This document shows, piece by piece, positions 18,289-27,780 of a stretch of 64,000 bases of DNA. Source of the DNA: Microbacterium algeriense (GTDB lineage: Bacteria; Actinomycetota; Actinomycetes; Actinomycetales; Microbacteriaceae); contig NZ_WAAO01000002.1 in NCBI RefSeq assembly GCF_008868005.1, positions 992,001 through 1,056,000 of the forward strand, given 5' to 3'. The notes beneath the pieces were generated by a model. That model made no database searches, was not told where the DNA came from, and saw only the letters and a program-made list of their open reading frames with translations. How positions within the stretch are numbered: position 1 is the first letter of the stretch; the number at the start of each line of letters is the position of its first letter. The position numbers were made by a program, and so were the translations under genes.

Positions 18289-19032
18289 TCACCGGCCGCC
18301 GAGGCGAGCGTCGCCGCCGACCAGGGCCGACAGCGCATCCATCACCCGGGTGAGACCGAATTCCCAGGCCGCACCGGCGTCGTACGGCGCCCCCATGGCC
18401 TCGCCCGCCGCCTGCCCGACGGATCGTGCGAGGGGCATGTCGTCACCGAGATAGGTCGCCAGACGCGGGGCGGCGTCGGTCCATGCGTCCGCGAACGCCG
18501 CCGCTCTCTCGTCCGTGTGCATGCGAGCGGCGGACGATCGGCTGAAATCCAGCACGAAGGTCAGCGCCGCGTCACGATCCAGGGCGCTGAGGCCCGTTCC
18601 GTCGAACGCGTGCAGCTCGCGGTCGTACTTGGCGATGGTGCCGGGGCCGAGCGCGACGCGGGGGTCCTGGATGTCGATGAGCCACGCGTGCGCGCGGAGC
18701 AGACGGAGGTTGCCTTCGGCGACGCCCCGGACGCGTTCGCTCCAGTTCGACCCGTCCGCCGGGGGCGACGGCATCCGGGCGTGCATGGCATCGGCCATGA
18801 GCACGAGCAGGTCGGCCCGGCTGTTGACGTGCGTGTAGATCGACATCGTGGACAGGTCGAGCGCCTGGGCCAGGGTGCGGATGGTGACCGCGGGCAGACC
18901 CTCCGCGTCGGCCAGCGCGACGGCGCGGTCCACGACGTCGTCCGTCGAATGACGCGACTTCGGGCCGCGCCGAGCCGTCGGCGGAGCAGCGGGGCTGTGC
19001 CGCCAGAGCAGATCGACGATGTTCTTGGCCAT
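18289..19032 (-). CDS. TetR/AcrR-family repressor
   Basis: A 247-residue regulator. The N-terminal helix-turn-helix is residues about 25-72 (VVDRAVALADAEGLPAVTIRT then LDLSTMSIYTHV). The C-terminal region reads as a TetR_C-type ligand domain. The gene is divergent from the VOC gene and the 67-nt spacer contains a 31-nt palindrome that is probably its operator, so it most likely represses itself and its neighbour. TAGGAT lies 7 nt before ATG 19032, indicating a leaderless mRNA. Confidence 0.88.
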   Translation of the reverse strand: MAKNIVDLLWRHSPAAPPTARRGPKSRHSTDDVVDRAVALADAEGLPAVTIRTLAQALDLSTMSIYTHVNSRADLLVLMADAMHARMPSPPADGSNWSERVRGVAEGNLRLLRAHAWLIDIQDPRVALGPGTIAKYDRELHAFDGTGLSALDRDAALTFVLDFSRSSAARMHTDERAAAFADAWTDAAPRLATYLGDDMPLARSVGQAAGEAMGAPYDAGAAWEFGLTRVMDALSALVGGDARLGGR

Positions 19033-19039
19033 CGGGAAT

Positions 19040-19045
19040 ATCCTA
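19040..19045 (-). promoter_or_regulatory. -10 hexamer of the TetR gene
   Basis: TAGGAT on the minus strand, 7 nt before ATG 19032. Its -35 region would fall inside the palindromic operator. Confidence 0.45.
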
Positions 19046-19056
19046 GACGGCGCATT

Positions 19057-19087
19057 CCTTAACTCTGTACGTTGTACATAGTTAAGG
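19057..19087. promoter_or_regulatory. Palindromic operator of the TetR/VOC pair
   Basis: Inverted repeat with 14-bp arms and 3-nt spacer: CCTTAACTCTGTAC at 19057-19070, GTT, and GTACATAGTTAAGG at 19074-19087; 13 of 14 positions pair. It lies between the divergent start codons and overlaps the -35 region of the TetR gene and the 5' region of the VOC gene. The strongly AT-rich arms stand out from the surrounding GC-rich DNA. Confidence 0.8.
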
Positions 19088-19098
19088 AACGGAGAACC

Positions 19099-19479
19099 AT
19101 GAACATCACCCAGACCGCCATCTCTCTCAACGTGCCCGACGTCCAGGCGTCCGCCGCCTTCGCCATGACGCACTTCGGCTTCGAGGAGGCGATGTCCGCA
19201 GAGGGCTTCGTCTCCCTGCAGCATCCGGGCTCCGCCCCGAACGTGATCTTCCTCGAGACCGGTCTCGCGACGTTCCGCCCTCAGGAGATCGCCGGTTCCG
19301 CAGGACAGGGCACGCTCCTCGTCTTCGTCGTCGACGATATCGACGGCGAGTTCGCGCGCATCTCCGGAGCGGGGGCTCGGGTGGTCACGCCGCCGGAGAC
19401 CGAGCCGTGGGGTGAGCGCTACTGCCAGTTCGCCGATCCCAACGGACTCGTCTGGCAGCTCGTGCAGTGGGTGTCCTGA
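19099..19479 (+). CDS. VOC-family (glyoxalase/bleomycin-resistance-like) protein
   Basis: A 126-residue protein with two beta-alpha-beta-beta-beta modules typical of the vicinal oxygen chelate fold (ITQTAISLNVPDVQASAAF at the start, FADPNGLVWQLVQW at the end with the metal-ligand Glu position replaced by Gln). Such proteins include glyoxalases, dioxygenases and antibiotic-binding proteins; no specific function can be assigned. ATG 19099 follows GGAGAACC; translation from an upstream in-frame codon at 19072 would run through the operator and is unlikely. Probably induced when the adjacent TetR protein is released by its ligand. Confidence 0.82.
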   Translation: MNITQTAISLNVPDVQASAAFAMTHFGFEEAMSAEGFVSLQHPGSAPNVIFLETGLATFRPQEIAGSAGQGTLLVFVVDDIDGEFARISGAGARVVTPPETEPWGERYCQFADPNGLVWQLVQWVS

Positions 19480-19500
19480 CCCGCTGACGACAGACGAAAG

Positions 19501-19533
19501 GTGTGGCCGGGGTCGCAGCGACCCCGGCCACAC
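19501..19533. terminator. Bidirectional terminator between VOC gene and leuA
   Basis: Perfect 15-bp arms (GTGTGGCCGGGGTCG and its complement) with a 3-nt loop between convergent genes. Confidence 0.85.
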
Positions 19534-19546
19534 CCGTCCGCAGCCG

Positions 19547-21401
<1,855 letters not shown>

Positions 21402-21424
21402 AGACCGCCGAAAGGCATGTCGTC

Positions 21425-21454
21425 ATGCTAGCAGGGAAGCGCCATGCGTTTCAG
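21425..21454 (-). promoter_or_regulatory. leuA leader promoter
   Basis: Minus-strand -35 CTGAAA (21454-21449), 18-nt spacer, and -10 TAGCAT (21430-21425). The start of transcription would coincide with the ATG of the leader peptide at 21418. Confidence 0.6.
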
Positions 21455-21495
21455 ACGGGAATGAGACGATCGGCACGCGGGGGACGCTTCCCGGT

Positions 21496-22140
21496 ATGAG
21501 CACATCGCACCGTCGCAGCACGCTCGTCGCGGCGCCCGTCGCCGGCCTGCTGCTGTTGAGCGCATGCACGGCCGGTTCCGCGGGCTCCGCCGCCCCGACC
21601 AGCACGACCGCGCCGTCCGACCAGCGCCTCGGAGAAGCGCATCCGCGGCCGCCGGAGAAGACCGTCATCGGCATGGGCACCGTCATGGACGTCGGGGGCG
21701 ACGTGCAGTTGTGCCTCGGCGCCGTCGCGGAGTCCTATCCCCCGCAGTGCAGCGGTGTGCCGCTCGACGGCTGGAGCTGGGACGACCTGGAGGGCAGCGA
21801 GTCCAGCGGTCAGACCACATGGGGTGCGTACGCCGTATCCGCGACGTTCGACGGAGAGCGGCTGGAGAGCACGGAGCCGCCGATGCTGCTCGCCCTGTAC
21901 GATCCGCTCGTGCCCGAGGATCCGACCGGCGGTGTCGCGGGCACCACGCCCGACGAGGAGCTCGCGCGGGTGCAGGAGGACGTCTTCGCTCGGCTCGATG
22001 ACGCCCTCACCGCCTGGTCGGATCGCGGCTATGTCTGGGTGCAGGTGGTCTGGGACGACGGGTCGCTCCAGGAAGCCGTCGACGCGGAGTACGGCGACGA
22101 CGTGGTGGTGGTGCAGTCGGCGCTGCGGGAGATCGGCTGA
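21496..22140 (+). CDS. Putative lipoprotein, unknown function
   Basis: A 214-residue exported protein with a signal peptide ending in a lipobox (LLLLSAC, Cys near residue 25), then a Ser/Thr/Ala-rich linker. The mature part has an OB-like opening (KTVIGMGTVMDVGGDVQLCLG) with two cysteines (QLCLG and PPQCSG) that could form a disulfide, and a conserved-looking GVPLDGWSWDDLEG segment. I do not recognise the family. It stands alone between the divergent leuA promoter and the convergent sigma-factor operon. Confidence 0.65.
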   Translation: MSTSHRRSTLVAAPVAGLLLLSACTAGSAGSAAPTSTTAPSDQRLGEAHPRPPEKTVIGMGTVMDVGGDVQLCLGAVAESYPPQCSGVPLDGWSWDDLEGSESSGQTTWGAYAVSATFDGERLESTEPPMLLALYDPLVPEDPTGGVAGTTPDEELARVQEDVFARLDDALTAWSDRGYVWVQVVWDDGSLQEAVDAEYGDDVVVVQSALREIG

Positions 22141-22142
22141 CC

Positions 22143-23111
22143 TCAGGGCAGCAGGGCGATCTTGCCGCCGGGATGTCCTGTCGCGAGGAGGCGGTGCGCG
22201 TCCGGGGCCTCGTCCAGCGGGAACGTCCGGGCCAGGGGCACGACGAGGTCGCCGCTCTGAGCCAGGGCGATGAGCTCCCCGCGCACCTCGTCGCGGAACC
22301 GAGCGCTTTCGGGCTGCGAACCGGCGATGGCGAGGAAGCCCTCGGTGGCCGCGCGCCCCGGCGCAGCGATCGTCACGATGCGCTGTCGGTCCGCCACGAG
22401 AGCGAGAGACGCATCCACCGCCTCCTCGGTTCCGACCGCATCCAGCGCCGCGACGATCGGAGCGTCGGCCAGCTCCCGGATGCGGTCCATCATTCCGGGC
22501 CCGTATCGCACGGGGGTCCCGCCGAAGCGCCGCACCTCGTCGAACCGCTCGGGGCTCGCCGTGCCGATCACGTGGACATCTCGCAGCCTCGCCTGCTGCA
22601 GCACGCTGACACCGACCGCGCCCGACGCACCATGGAGCAGGACGGTCTCCCCCGGGGCCGCGCCCGTCACGGCCAGCATCTCCGCCGCCGTCGTGCCGAC
22701 GAGCAGCAGGTTCGCCGCCTCCGGGTGCGTCAGCCTCGATGGCTTCGCGAACACCTTCTCGGCGGGGACGGTGAGCTCGCCCGCGTAGCCTCCGCTGACG
22801 CGGAATGCGACGACCTCGTCGCCGACCTCGGCCTTCCCGGAGCCGATCCGCGTCGACGGTCCGATCGCGGTGAGTTCGCCGGACACCTCGTAGCCGATCG
22901 GGACGGGAAGTACGACACCCGGTCGTGCTGATGCGACGTGCTTCGCATCAGCGGGGTTCACGCCCGCGGCGCGCACCCGGATGGTCACCTCGCCCGCTGT
23001 CGGAGCAGGCACGTCGTGCTCGACGAACTCCCACCGCTCCGGTCCGCCCCAGCTGGTCGCGATCCAGCGCCGCGTGCGCGCGCGAGTCCCCACCGCCGTC
23101 TCGGATGACAT
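22143..23111 (-). CDS. Zinc-free quinone oxidoreductase/MDR-family enzyme
   Basis: A 322-residue NADPH-dependent oxidoreductase of the medium-chain family. The substrate domain opens with GPERWEFVEHDVPAPTAGEV, and the Rossmann motif HGASGAVGVSVLQQA is near residue 160. There are no zinc-ligand cysteines, as in quinone oxidoreductases of the QOR/AST type. Last gene of the four-gene minus-strand run that begins with the sigma factor, with only 3 nt to the previous gene, so it is probably part of that regulon. Reaction and physiological substrate unknown. Confidence 0.85.
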   Translation of the reverse strand: MSSETAVGTRARTRRWIATSWGGPERWEFVEHDVPAPTAGEVTIRVRAAGVNPADAKHVASARPGVVLPVPIGYEVSGELTAIGPSTRIGSGKAEVGDEVVAFRVSGGYAGELTVPAEKVFAKPSRLTHPEAANLLLVGTTAAEMLAVTGAAPGETVLLHGASGAVGVSVLQQARLRDVHVIGTASPERFDEVRRFGGTPVRYGPGMMDRIRELADAPIVAALDAVGTEEAVDASLALVADRQRIVTIAAPGRAATEGFLAIAGSQPESARFRDEVRGELIALAQSGDLVVPLARTFPLDEAPDAHRLLATGHPGGKIALLP

Positions 23112-23114
23112 CGT

Positions 23115-23588
23115 TCAGAGCACGCAGCGGAGGTTGGTCACGGTTCCGGAGACGTTCGCCCAGGCGCCGGCGTTCACGGTCGCAAGGACGGTGGCCGCGT
23201 TGCGCGCCTGGACGTACCCGGAGCCCCGCGCGTCGGCCACGGACCTGGTCGTGAAGCTGCCGGGGATCGCGCTGACGGTGCACGTGCTGAAGCTCAGCAT
23301 GCTTCCGCCGAGCGACGAGCCGTTGAAGGCGCAGATCCGGTTGGTGGCGCAGCTTCCGACGGATCTCGCGGCCAGCCCCGCGGTATCCCTCACGGCGAGC
23401 TCCATGCCGAGACGCGGCCACACCGCATGGGTGGAGTCGACGGCGACACCGCCGGGCACCTCGGCGAGCATCGCCGCCACCTCGGGGTGGACCTCCCCGT
23501 CATCTGTCCCGGCCGCATACGCCGGTGCCGCGCCCAGGGCGATCACGACACCCAGCAGACACGAGGCGAGAACTGTCATCCGCTTCAT
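23115..23588 (-). CDS. Small secreted protein with inhibitor-I36-like cysteine region
   Basis: A 157-residue exported protein with a signal peptide (residues 1-25, cleaved after APAYA). The mature half has ATNRICAFNGSSLGG...STCT, the pattern of the peptidase inhibitor I36 / beta-gamma-crystallin-like family of actinobacterial secreted proteins, and four cysteines in all. Its start overlaps the stop of the preceding gene (ATGA), so the two are coupled. Possible role: inhibition of a protease or wall-associated binding; this is family inference only. Confidence 0.65.
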   Translation of the reverse strand: MKRMTVLASCLLGVVIALGAAPAYAAGTDDGEVHPEVAAMLAEVPGGVAVDSTHAVWPRLGMELAVRDTAGLAARSVGSCATNRICAFNGSSLGGSMLSFSTCTVSAIPGSFTTRSVADARGSGYVQARNAATVLATVNAGAWANVSGTVTNLRCVL

Positions 23589-24568
23589 CGCAGCGTCTCC
23601 TCACTCACATCCCACATCCGATACGAGATGACCGCGCCGGCGGGATACACGTCATCCGCCTCGAGAACCGTGCGCTCGACGCCGACGATCCGTCCGGTGT
23701 CGAGCGAGACCAGCACGACGTCGCTGAACGCGCCGTCCGGCGCCGTGAAGCGGATGCCGGAGACCGGCCGGCCGAGCCGATCCGTGGTGTCGCCGAGCGC
23801 GTCGCCGCCGCCGGCGTCCTCCATCAGCAGCAGGAGCTCCCGGTGCTGGGCATCGGTCAGGGTCCATTGATCGAGCGCGGTGGTGAACGCCGCCTCGACG
23901 TCCAGGCCCGTCGGATCCGCCGGCATCCCGAAGGCACGGAGCATCGCGACCATGTCGTCGCGCGTGTCGCCCGGCACCGTGTTCCAGGCGGTGGTGAACT
24001 GTCCCGGCTCCATCACGAGATCCGTGACCACCTCACCGCTGCTGGTGACCTCCGCCGAGTTGCTGGCGACCGCATCCGCCGGGTCGTACGGCACTCCGGC
24101 GATGATCGTCATACGGCCGGAGCCGTCCAGCTCCCAGATGAGTCGCGACAGCTGGGGCACGACCTCGGTCGTCTTCGTGTCGACCTCGACGTCGAATCCC
24201 CAGGAAGCCGCCGTGACGACTCGGGCCGGCGCCGTCGGGCCGCCGCTCTCGGCGAGGGCGACTTGGGCGTCGTCCACGATCTGCCCGACCGTCGCTGAGC
24301 CCTCGAAGTCGAGGGGCGACGGCGTACCGGCGACCGCAGCGCCCTGCGGCGAGAAGACCGCGAAGGCGATCGCCGTCGACGCGGCGACCGCGACGAGCCC
24401 GGAGGCCCACCCGAACATCCGCGCGCGCCGCCGCCTCGGCGCCGGGGGCGCATGCAGGATGCGATCACGCATCGCGAGCGCTCGCGCATCGGGCGGCGCG
24501 TCCCGCGGCGTGCGCGCCGGATCCGCATCGCTCAGCATCCGCTCGAGCACGGCGTCGTCTGTCCTCAC
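23585..24568 (-). CDS. CU044_5270-like membrane-anchored protein, possible anti-sigma factor
   Basis: A 327-residue protein with a basic cytoplasmic N-terminus (about residues 1-52), one hydrophobic segment (about 53-75, FGWASGLVAVAASTAIAFAVF), and a large extracytoplasmic domain. The pattern matches proteins annotated CU044_5270 family, usually encoded next to ECF sigma factors. Start GTG 24568 overlaps the sigma-factor stop as GTGA. Its position suggests a role as anti-sigma factor or sensor for the upstream sigma factor, but the family is not shown to bind sigma factors. Confidence 0.7.
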   Translation of the reverse strand: MRTDDAVLERMLSDADPARTPRDAPPDARALAMRDRILHAPPAPRRRRARMFGWASGLVAVAASTAIAFAVFSPQGAAVAGTPSPLDFEGSATVGQIVDDAQVALAESGGPTAPARVVTAASWGFDVEVDTKTTEVVPQLSRLIWELDGSGRMTIIAGVPYDPADAVASNSAEVTSSGEVVTDLVMEPGQFTTAWNTVPGDTRDDMVAMLRAFGMPADPTGLDVEAAFTTALDQWTLTDAQHRELLLLMEDAGGGDALGDTTDRLGRPVSGIRFTAPDGAFSDVVLVSLDTGRIVGVERTVLEADDVYPAGAVISYRMWDVSEETLR

Positions 24569-25086
24569 CCGCAATCAGCCCCCTCCAGACCGAGCTCCGC
24601 GCGCAGGCGATCCTGCGCACGACTCAGCGTCTTCCGAACCCGGAACTCAGAAGCGCGCAGCAGCTCCGCGATCTCCCCCACCGCGAGTCCATCCCAGTAC
24701 GTGAGCATGATGATACGCCGCTGGAGCGGGGTGAGGACACCCAAAGCTCGAAGCACCTCCACCCGGCCGACGTGACCGGGGGCGCATTCCTGCCCCGAGA
24801 CGCCCACGTGCACCGCGTCCAGCGCGGTGTGCGGCAGAGCGGACGGACCCGAACGCGCGCGCAGCCGGCGATCCGCGGCACGGAGCAGCCAGACCCGGCT
24901 CGGCGGACGCGCCGGCCGCAATCGCGACCACGCGAACAGGAAGACCTCCGAGACGATCTCGGTGACTTCCTCCTCCGCACCGACGACACCCTCGACGTGG
25001 TGCCGCACAGCCGCCCAGTGCTCGTCGAACACTCGGGTGAAGACCTCGTTTCGCAGCGGGTTCGGGTCTTCGCTGCGACCCCTCAT
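24565..25086 (-). CDS. ECF-like RNA polymerase sigma factor
   Basis: A 173-residue sigma-70-family protein. Region 2 spans about residues 12-60 (EVFTRVFDEHWAAVRHHVEG and AEEEVTEIVSEVFLFAWSRL), and region 4 spans about 115-165 (LTPLQRRIIMLTYWDGLAVGEIAELL with helix-turn-helix). It lacks region 1 and the long region 3, as in ECF factors. It starts a coupled run: sigma factor, membrane-anchored protein, secreted protein, oxidoreductase. It lies 54 nt downstream of era on the same strand, so read-through from era is possible. Regulated target and signal unknown. Confidence 0.85.
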   Translation of the reverse strand: MRGRSEDPNPLRNEVFTRVFDEHWAAVRHHVEGVVGAEEEVTEIVSEVFLFAWSRLRPARPPSRVWLLRAADRRLRARSGPSALPHTALDAVHVGVSGQECAPGHVGRVEVLRALGVLTPLQRRIIMLTYWDGLAVGEIAELLRASEFRVRKTLSRAQDRLRAELGLEGADCG

Positions 25087-25140
25087 GTCGCGGGGGTCGG
25101 CGGCCTTCCCGCCGCCATCGACGTGTGACCGGAGCTCATG

Positions 25141-26037
25141 TCAGAATCCGAGTCTGCCGAGCTGCTTCGGGTCGCGCTGCCACTCCTTCGCGACCTTCAC
25201 ATGCAGTCCGAGGAACACCCGGGTGCCGAGCAGCTTCTCGATGCCGGCCCGGGCCCGCGCTCCGACGTCGCTGAGCCGCTTGCCCTTGTGGCCGATGATG
25301 ATCGCCTTCTGGCTGTCGCGCTCGACGACGATGGACGCGTGCACGTCGGTCAGGTCGGTGCCTTCGCGCGGCGCGATGTCGTCGATCACGACCGCGATCG
25401 AGTGCGGAAGCTCATCGCGGACGCCGTCGAGCGCCGCTTCGCGGATCATCTCCGCGATCCGGTCCTCCTGCGACTCATCGGTCGTGATGCCCTCGGGATA
25501 CAGCGCCGGGCCCTTCGGCATCAGCGCCAGGATCTCGTCCGAGAGCACGTCGAGCTGGTCGCGGGTGAGCGCGGAGAGCGGGATCACGACATCCCAGTCC
25601 TCCCGCAGCGCGTCGACCTCCATCAGCCGCTCGGTGATGTCGTCCCGGCCGGCAGCGTCCGTCTTCGTCACGATCGCGATCTTCTTGGCACGCGGGTAGC
25701 CGTCGAGCGAGGCGGCGATGCGGCGGTCTCCCGGCCCGACCTTCTCGTTCGCGGGAACGCAGAAGCCGATGACGTCCACGTCACCCAGCACCTGCTCGAC
25801 GAGGTCGTTCAGCCGCTCGCCGAGCAGCGTGCGGGGCTTGTGGATGCCGGGGGTGTCGACGATGACGAGCTGGCCGTCCGGACGATTCACGATCCCCCTG
25901 ATGGCTCGACGCGTGGTCTGCGGCTTCTCGCTGGTGATCGCGATCTTCTCGCCCACGAGGGCGTTCGTCAGCGTGGACTTGCCGACGTTGGGGCGCCCGA
26001 CGAAGGTCACGAACCCGCTTCGCGTGTCGTCAGTCAT
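25141..26037 (-). CDS. era: GTPase Era
   Basis: Ribosome-assembly GTPase that binds the 3' end of 16S rRNA. The 298-residue protein has G1 GRPNVGKST (about residue 14), the switch region ITSEKPQTTRR, G3 DTPG near 61, G4 TKTD near 121, and the C-terminal KH domain (IIIGHKGKRLSDVGARAR near 255). The start ATG 26037 gives the standard N-terminus and overlaps the stop of the CNNM gene by 8 nt. It closes the run phoH-ybeY-CNNM-era. Confidence 0.96.
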   Translation of the reverse strand: MTDDTRSGFVTFVGRPNVGKSTLTNALVGEKIAITSEKPQTTRRAIRGIVNRPDGQLVIVDTPGIHKPRTLLGERLNDLVEQVLGDVDVIGFCVPANEKVGPGDRRIAASLDGYPRAKKIAIVTKTDAAGRDDITERLMEVDALREDWDVVIPLSALTRDQLDVLSDEILALMPKGPALYPEGITTDESQEDRIAEMIREAALDGVRDELPHSIAVVIDDIAPREGTDLTDVHASIVVERDSQKAIIIGHKGKRLSDVGARARAGIEKLLGTRVFLGLHVKVAKEWQRDPKQLGRLGF

Positions 26038-27325
26038 CGTCTCGATCTCCTTCATCCTGCGAAGCGTCAGGCTCTCCTGCCGCACGTTCCACGAACACCG
26101 TCGCGATCCCTCGACCGCGACCGCGCGAGGCGCCGCCCGTGAGCACCAAGCCTTCCACGGTCGCCGTTGCACCCGGCTGCGGCACCTGCCCAAGTGCCTT
26201 GCCGAGGAGGCCGCCGATCGAATCGACGTCCTCGTCCTCGAGCTCCACACCGAACAGGTCGCCCACGTCCTCCAGCGAGAGTCGGGCGCTGACACGGTAG
26301 CGACCGTCGCCGAGATCGACGAACTCCGCGGAGACCAGGTCGTACTCGTCGGAGATCTCGCCGACGAGCTCCTCGATCAGATCCTCCAGGGTGACGAGAC
26401 CGGAGATCCCGCCGTGCTCGTCGATCACCAGGCACACGTGCACCGCGTCGCGCTTCATCTGCTGCAGAAGGGTCTCCGCACGCATCGACTCGGGGACGAA
26501 GGTCGCGGGTCGGGCGATGGGCCGGATGGAGGCCGCGCGCCACGCGCTGTCGTCACGGTAGGCGAACTGCACGAGATCCTTCAGATACAGCACGCCGACG
26601 ACATCGTCGGCCTCATCGTCCACGACCGGCATCCGAGACACCCCGCGGTTGAGGAACAGGGACATCGCCTCGTCGGTGGTGGCGGTCGCGTCCACGGTGA
26701 CCATCTCGGTGCGCGGCACCATCACGGCGCGCACGAACTGGTCGGTGAAGTCGAACACCGAGTGGATGAGGTCGCGATCGTCCTCCTCGATGAGGTCGTT
26801 CGATGCCGCTTCGTCGACCATGCTGAGCAGCTGGTCCTCGCTCGTGAACGAGCTCCGGCCCGTCCCCGGTGTGACCCTGTTGCCGAGCACCACGAGGCCC
26901 TGGGCGAGCGGGCCGAGGATGATGCGGAGGCCGCGGACGATCGACGCCGTCCCGCGGATCATGCTCTCCGCATGCTGGCGGCCGAACGAACGCGGGCTGG
27001 CGCCCACGAGCACGAAGGTGATGGCGGTCATCAGGAGCGCGGCGGCGAGCATCGCCCACCAGTTGTTCTCGATGAGGATCGTGAAGGCGACCGTGACGAG
27101 CACGGCGGCGGTCACCTCCGCCAGCACGCGGATGAAGGCCACCGCGTTGACGTGCGCATCCAGGTCGACGGCGATGCGTCCCAGAGCCTTCGCCCTGCGG
27201 CCTTCCGTCGCCATGTCGGCGAGTCCGGCACGCGAGGTCACGCCGTATGCGGCGTCGATCGCGGCCATCAGACCGCCGAACGCCACCAGCAGCACGGCGG
27301 CGATGAGCAGGAGCGTGGCTGTCAT
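26030..27325 (-). CDS. CNNM/CorC-type hemolysin family membrane protein
   Basis: A 431-residue membrane protein: an N-terminal DUF21 transmembrane domain with about three or four helices (residues 1-140), a tandem CBS-domain module (about 195-330, SRMPVVDDEADDVVG and VCLVIDEHGGISGLVTLEDLIEELVG), and a C-terminal CorC_HlyC domain (about 340-420). Members take part in magnesium or divalent-cation extrusion. The position between ybeY and era is conserved in actinobacteria. Overlaps ybeY by 4 nt. Confidence 0.9.
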   Translation of the reverse strand: MTATLLLIAAVLLVAFGGLMAAIDAAYGVTSRAGLADMATEGRRAKALGRIAVDLDAHVNAVAFIRVLAEVTAAVLVTVAFTILIENNWWAMLAAALLMTAITFVLVGASPRSFGRQHAESMIRGTASIVRGLRIILGPLAQGLVVLGNRVTPGTGRSSFTSEDQLLSMVDEAASNDLIEEDDRDLIHSVFDFTDQFVRAVMVPRTEMVTVDATATTDEAMSLFLNRGVSRMPVVDDEADDVVGVLYLKDLVQFAYRDDSAWRAASIRPIARPATFVPESMRAETLLQQMKRDAVHVCLVIDEHGGISGLVTLEDLIEELVGEISDEYDLVSAEFVDLGDGRYRVSARLSLEDVGDLFGVELEDEDVDSIGGLLGKALGQVPQPGATATVEGLVLTGGASRGRGRGIATVFVERAAGEPDASQDEGDRDDD

Positions 27326-27780
27326 CGGCGGCGTTCGGCCGCGGCGAAGCCCTGGATCAGCTCCTTCTGCAGCCCGAACATCTCACGCTCCTCGTCCGGC
27401 TCGGCGTGATCGAAGCCGAGCAGGTGCAGCAGCCCGTGGGTGGTGAGCAGGATCAGCTCATCCATCAGGGTGTGGCCGGCGGCCTGAGCCTGCGTCTCGG
27501 CGACCTGGGGGCACAGCACGATGTCGCCGAGCAGCCCGGGGGCCGTCGGCCGGTCCTCGGTGCCGGGGCGCAGCTCGTCCATCGGGAAGCTCAGCACGTC
27601 GGTCGGACCGGGCTCGTCCATCCACTGCACGTGCAGCGCCTCCATGGCGCCCTCGTCGACGAGGACGATCGCGACCTCGGCGTCCGGGCTGACGTGCAGC
27701 TGCGCGAGGTTGAAGTCCGTGAGGCGCTGCAGCACCGTCTCGTCGACGTCGATGGCCGACTCGTTGTTGATCTCGATCAT
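27322..27780 (-). CDS. ybeY: Endoribonuclease YbeY
   Basis: Matures the 3' end of 16S rRNA and takes part in ribosome quality control. The 152-residue metal-dependent enzyme has the signature HGLLHLLGFDH (about residues 115-125) that binds zinc, and the N-terminal strand-helix pattern of the family. Stop and start overlap with phoH as ATGA, so the genes are translated together. Confidence 0.95.
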   Translation of the reverse strand: MIEINNESAIDVDETVLQRLTDFNLAQLHVSPDAEVAIVLVDEGAMEALHVQWMDEPGPTDVLSFPMDELRPGTEDRPTAPGLLGDIVLCPQVAETQAQAAGHTLMDELILLTTHGLLHLLGFDHAEPDEEREMFGLQKELIQGFAAAERRR

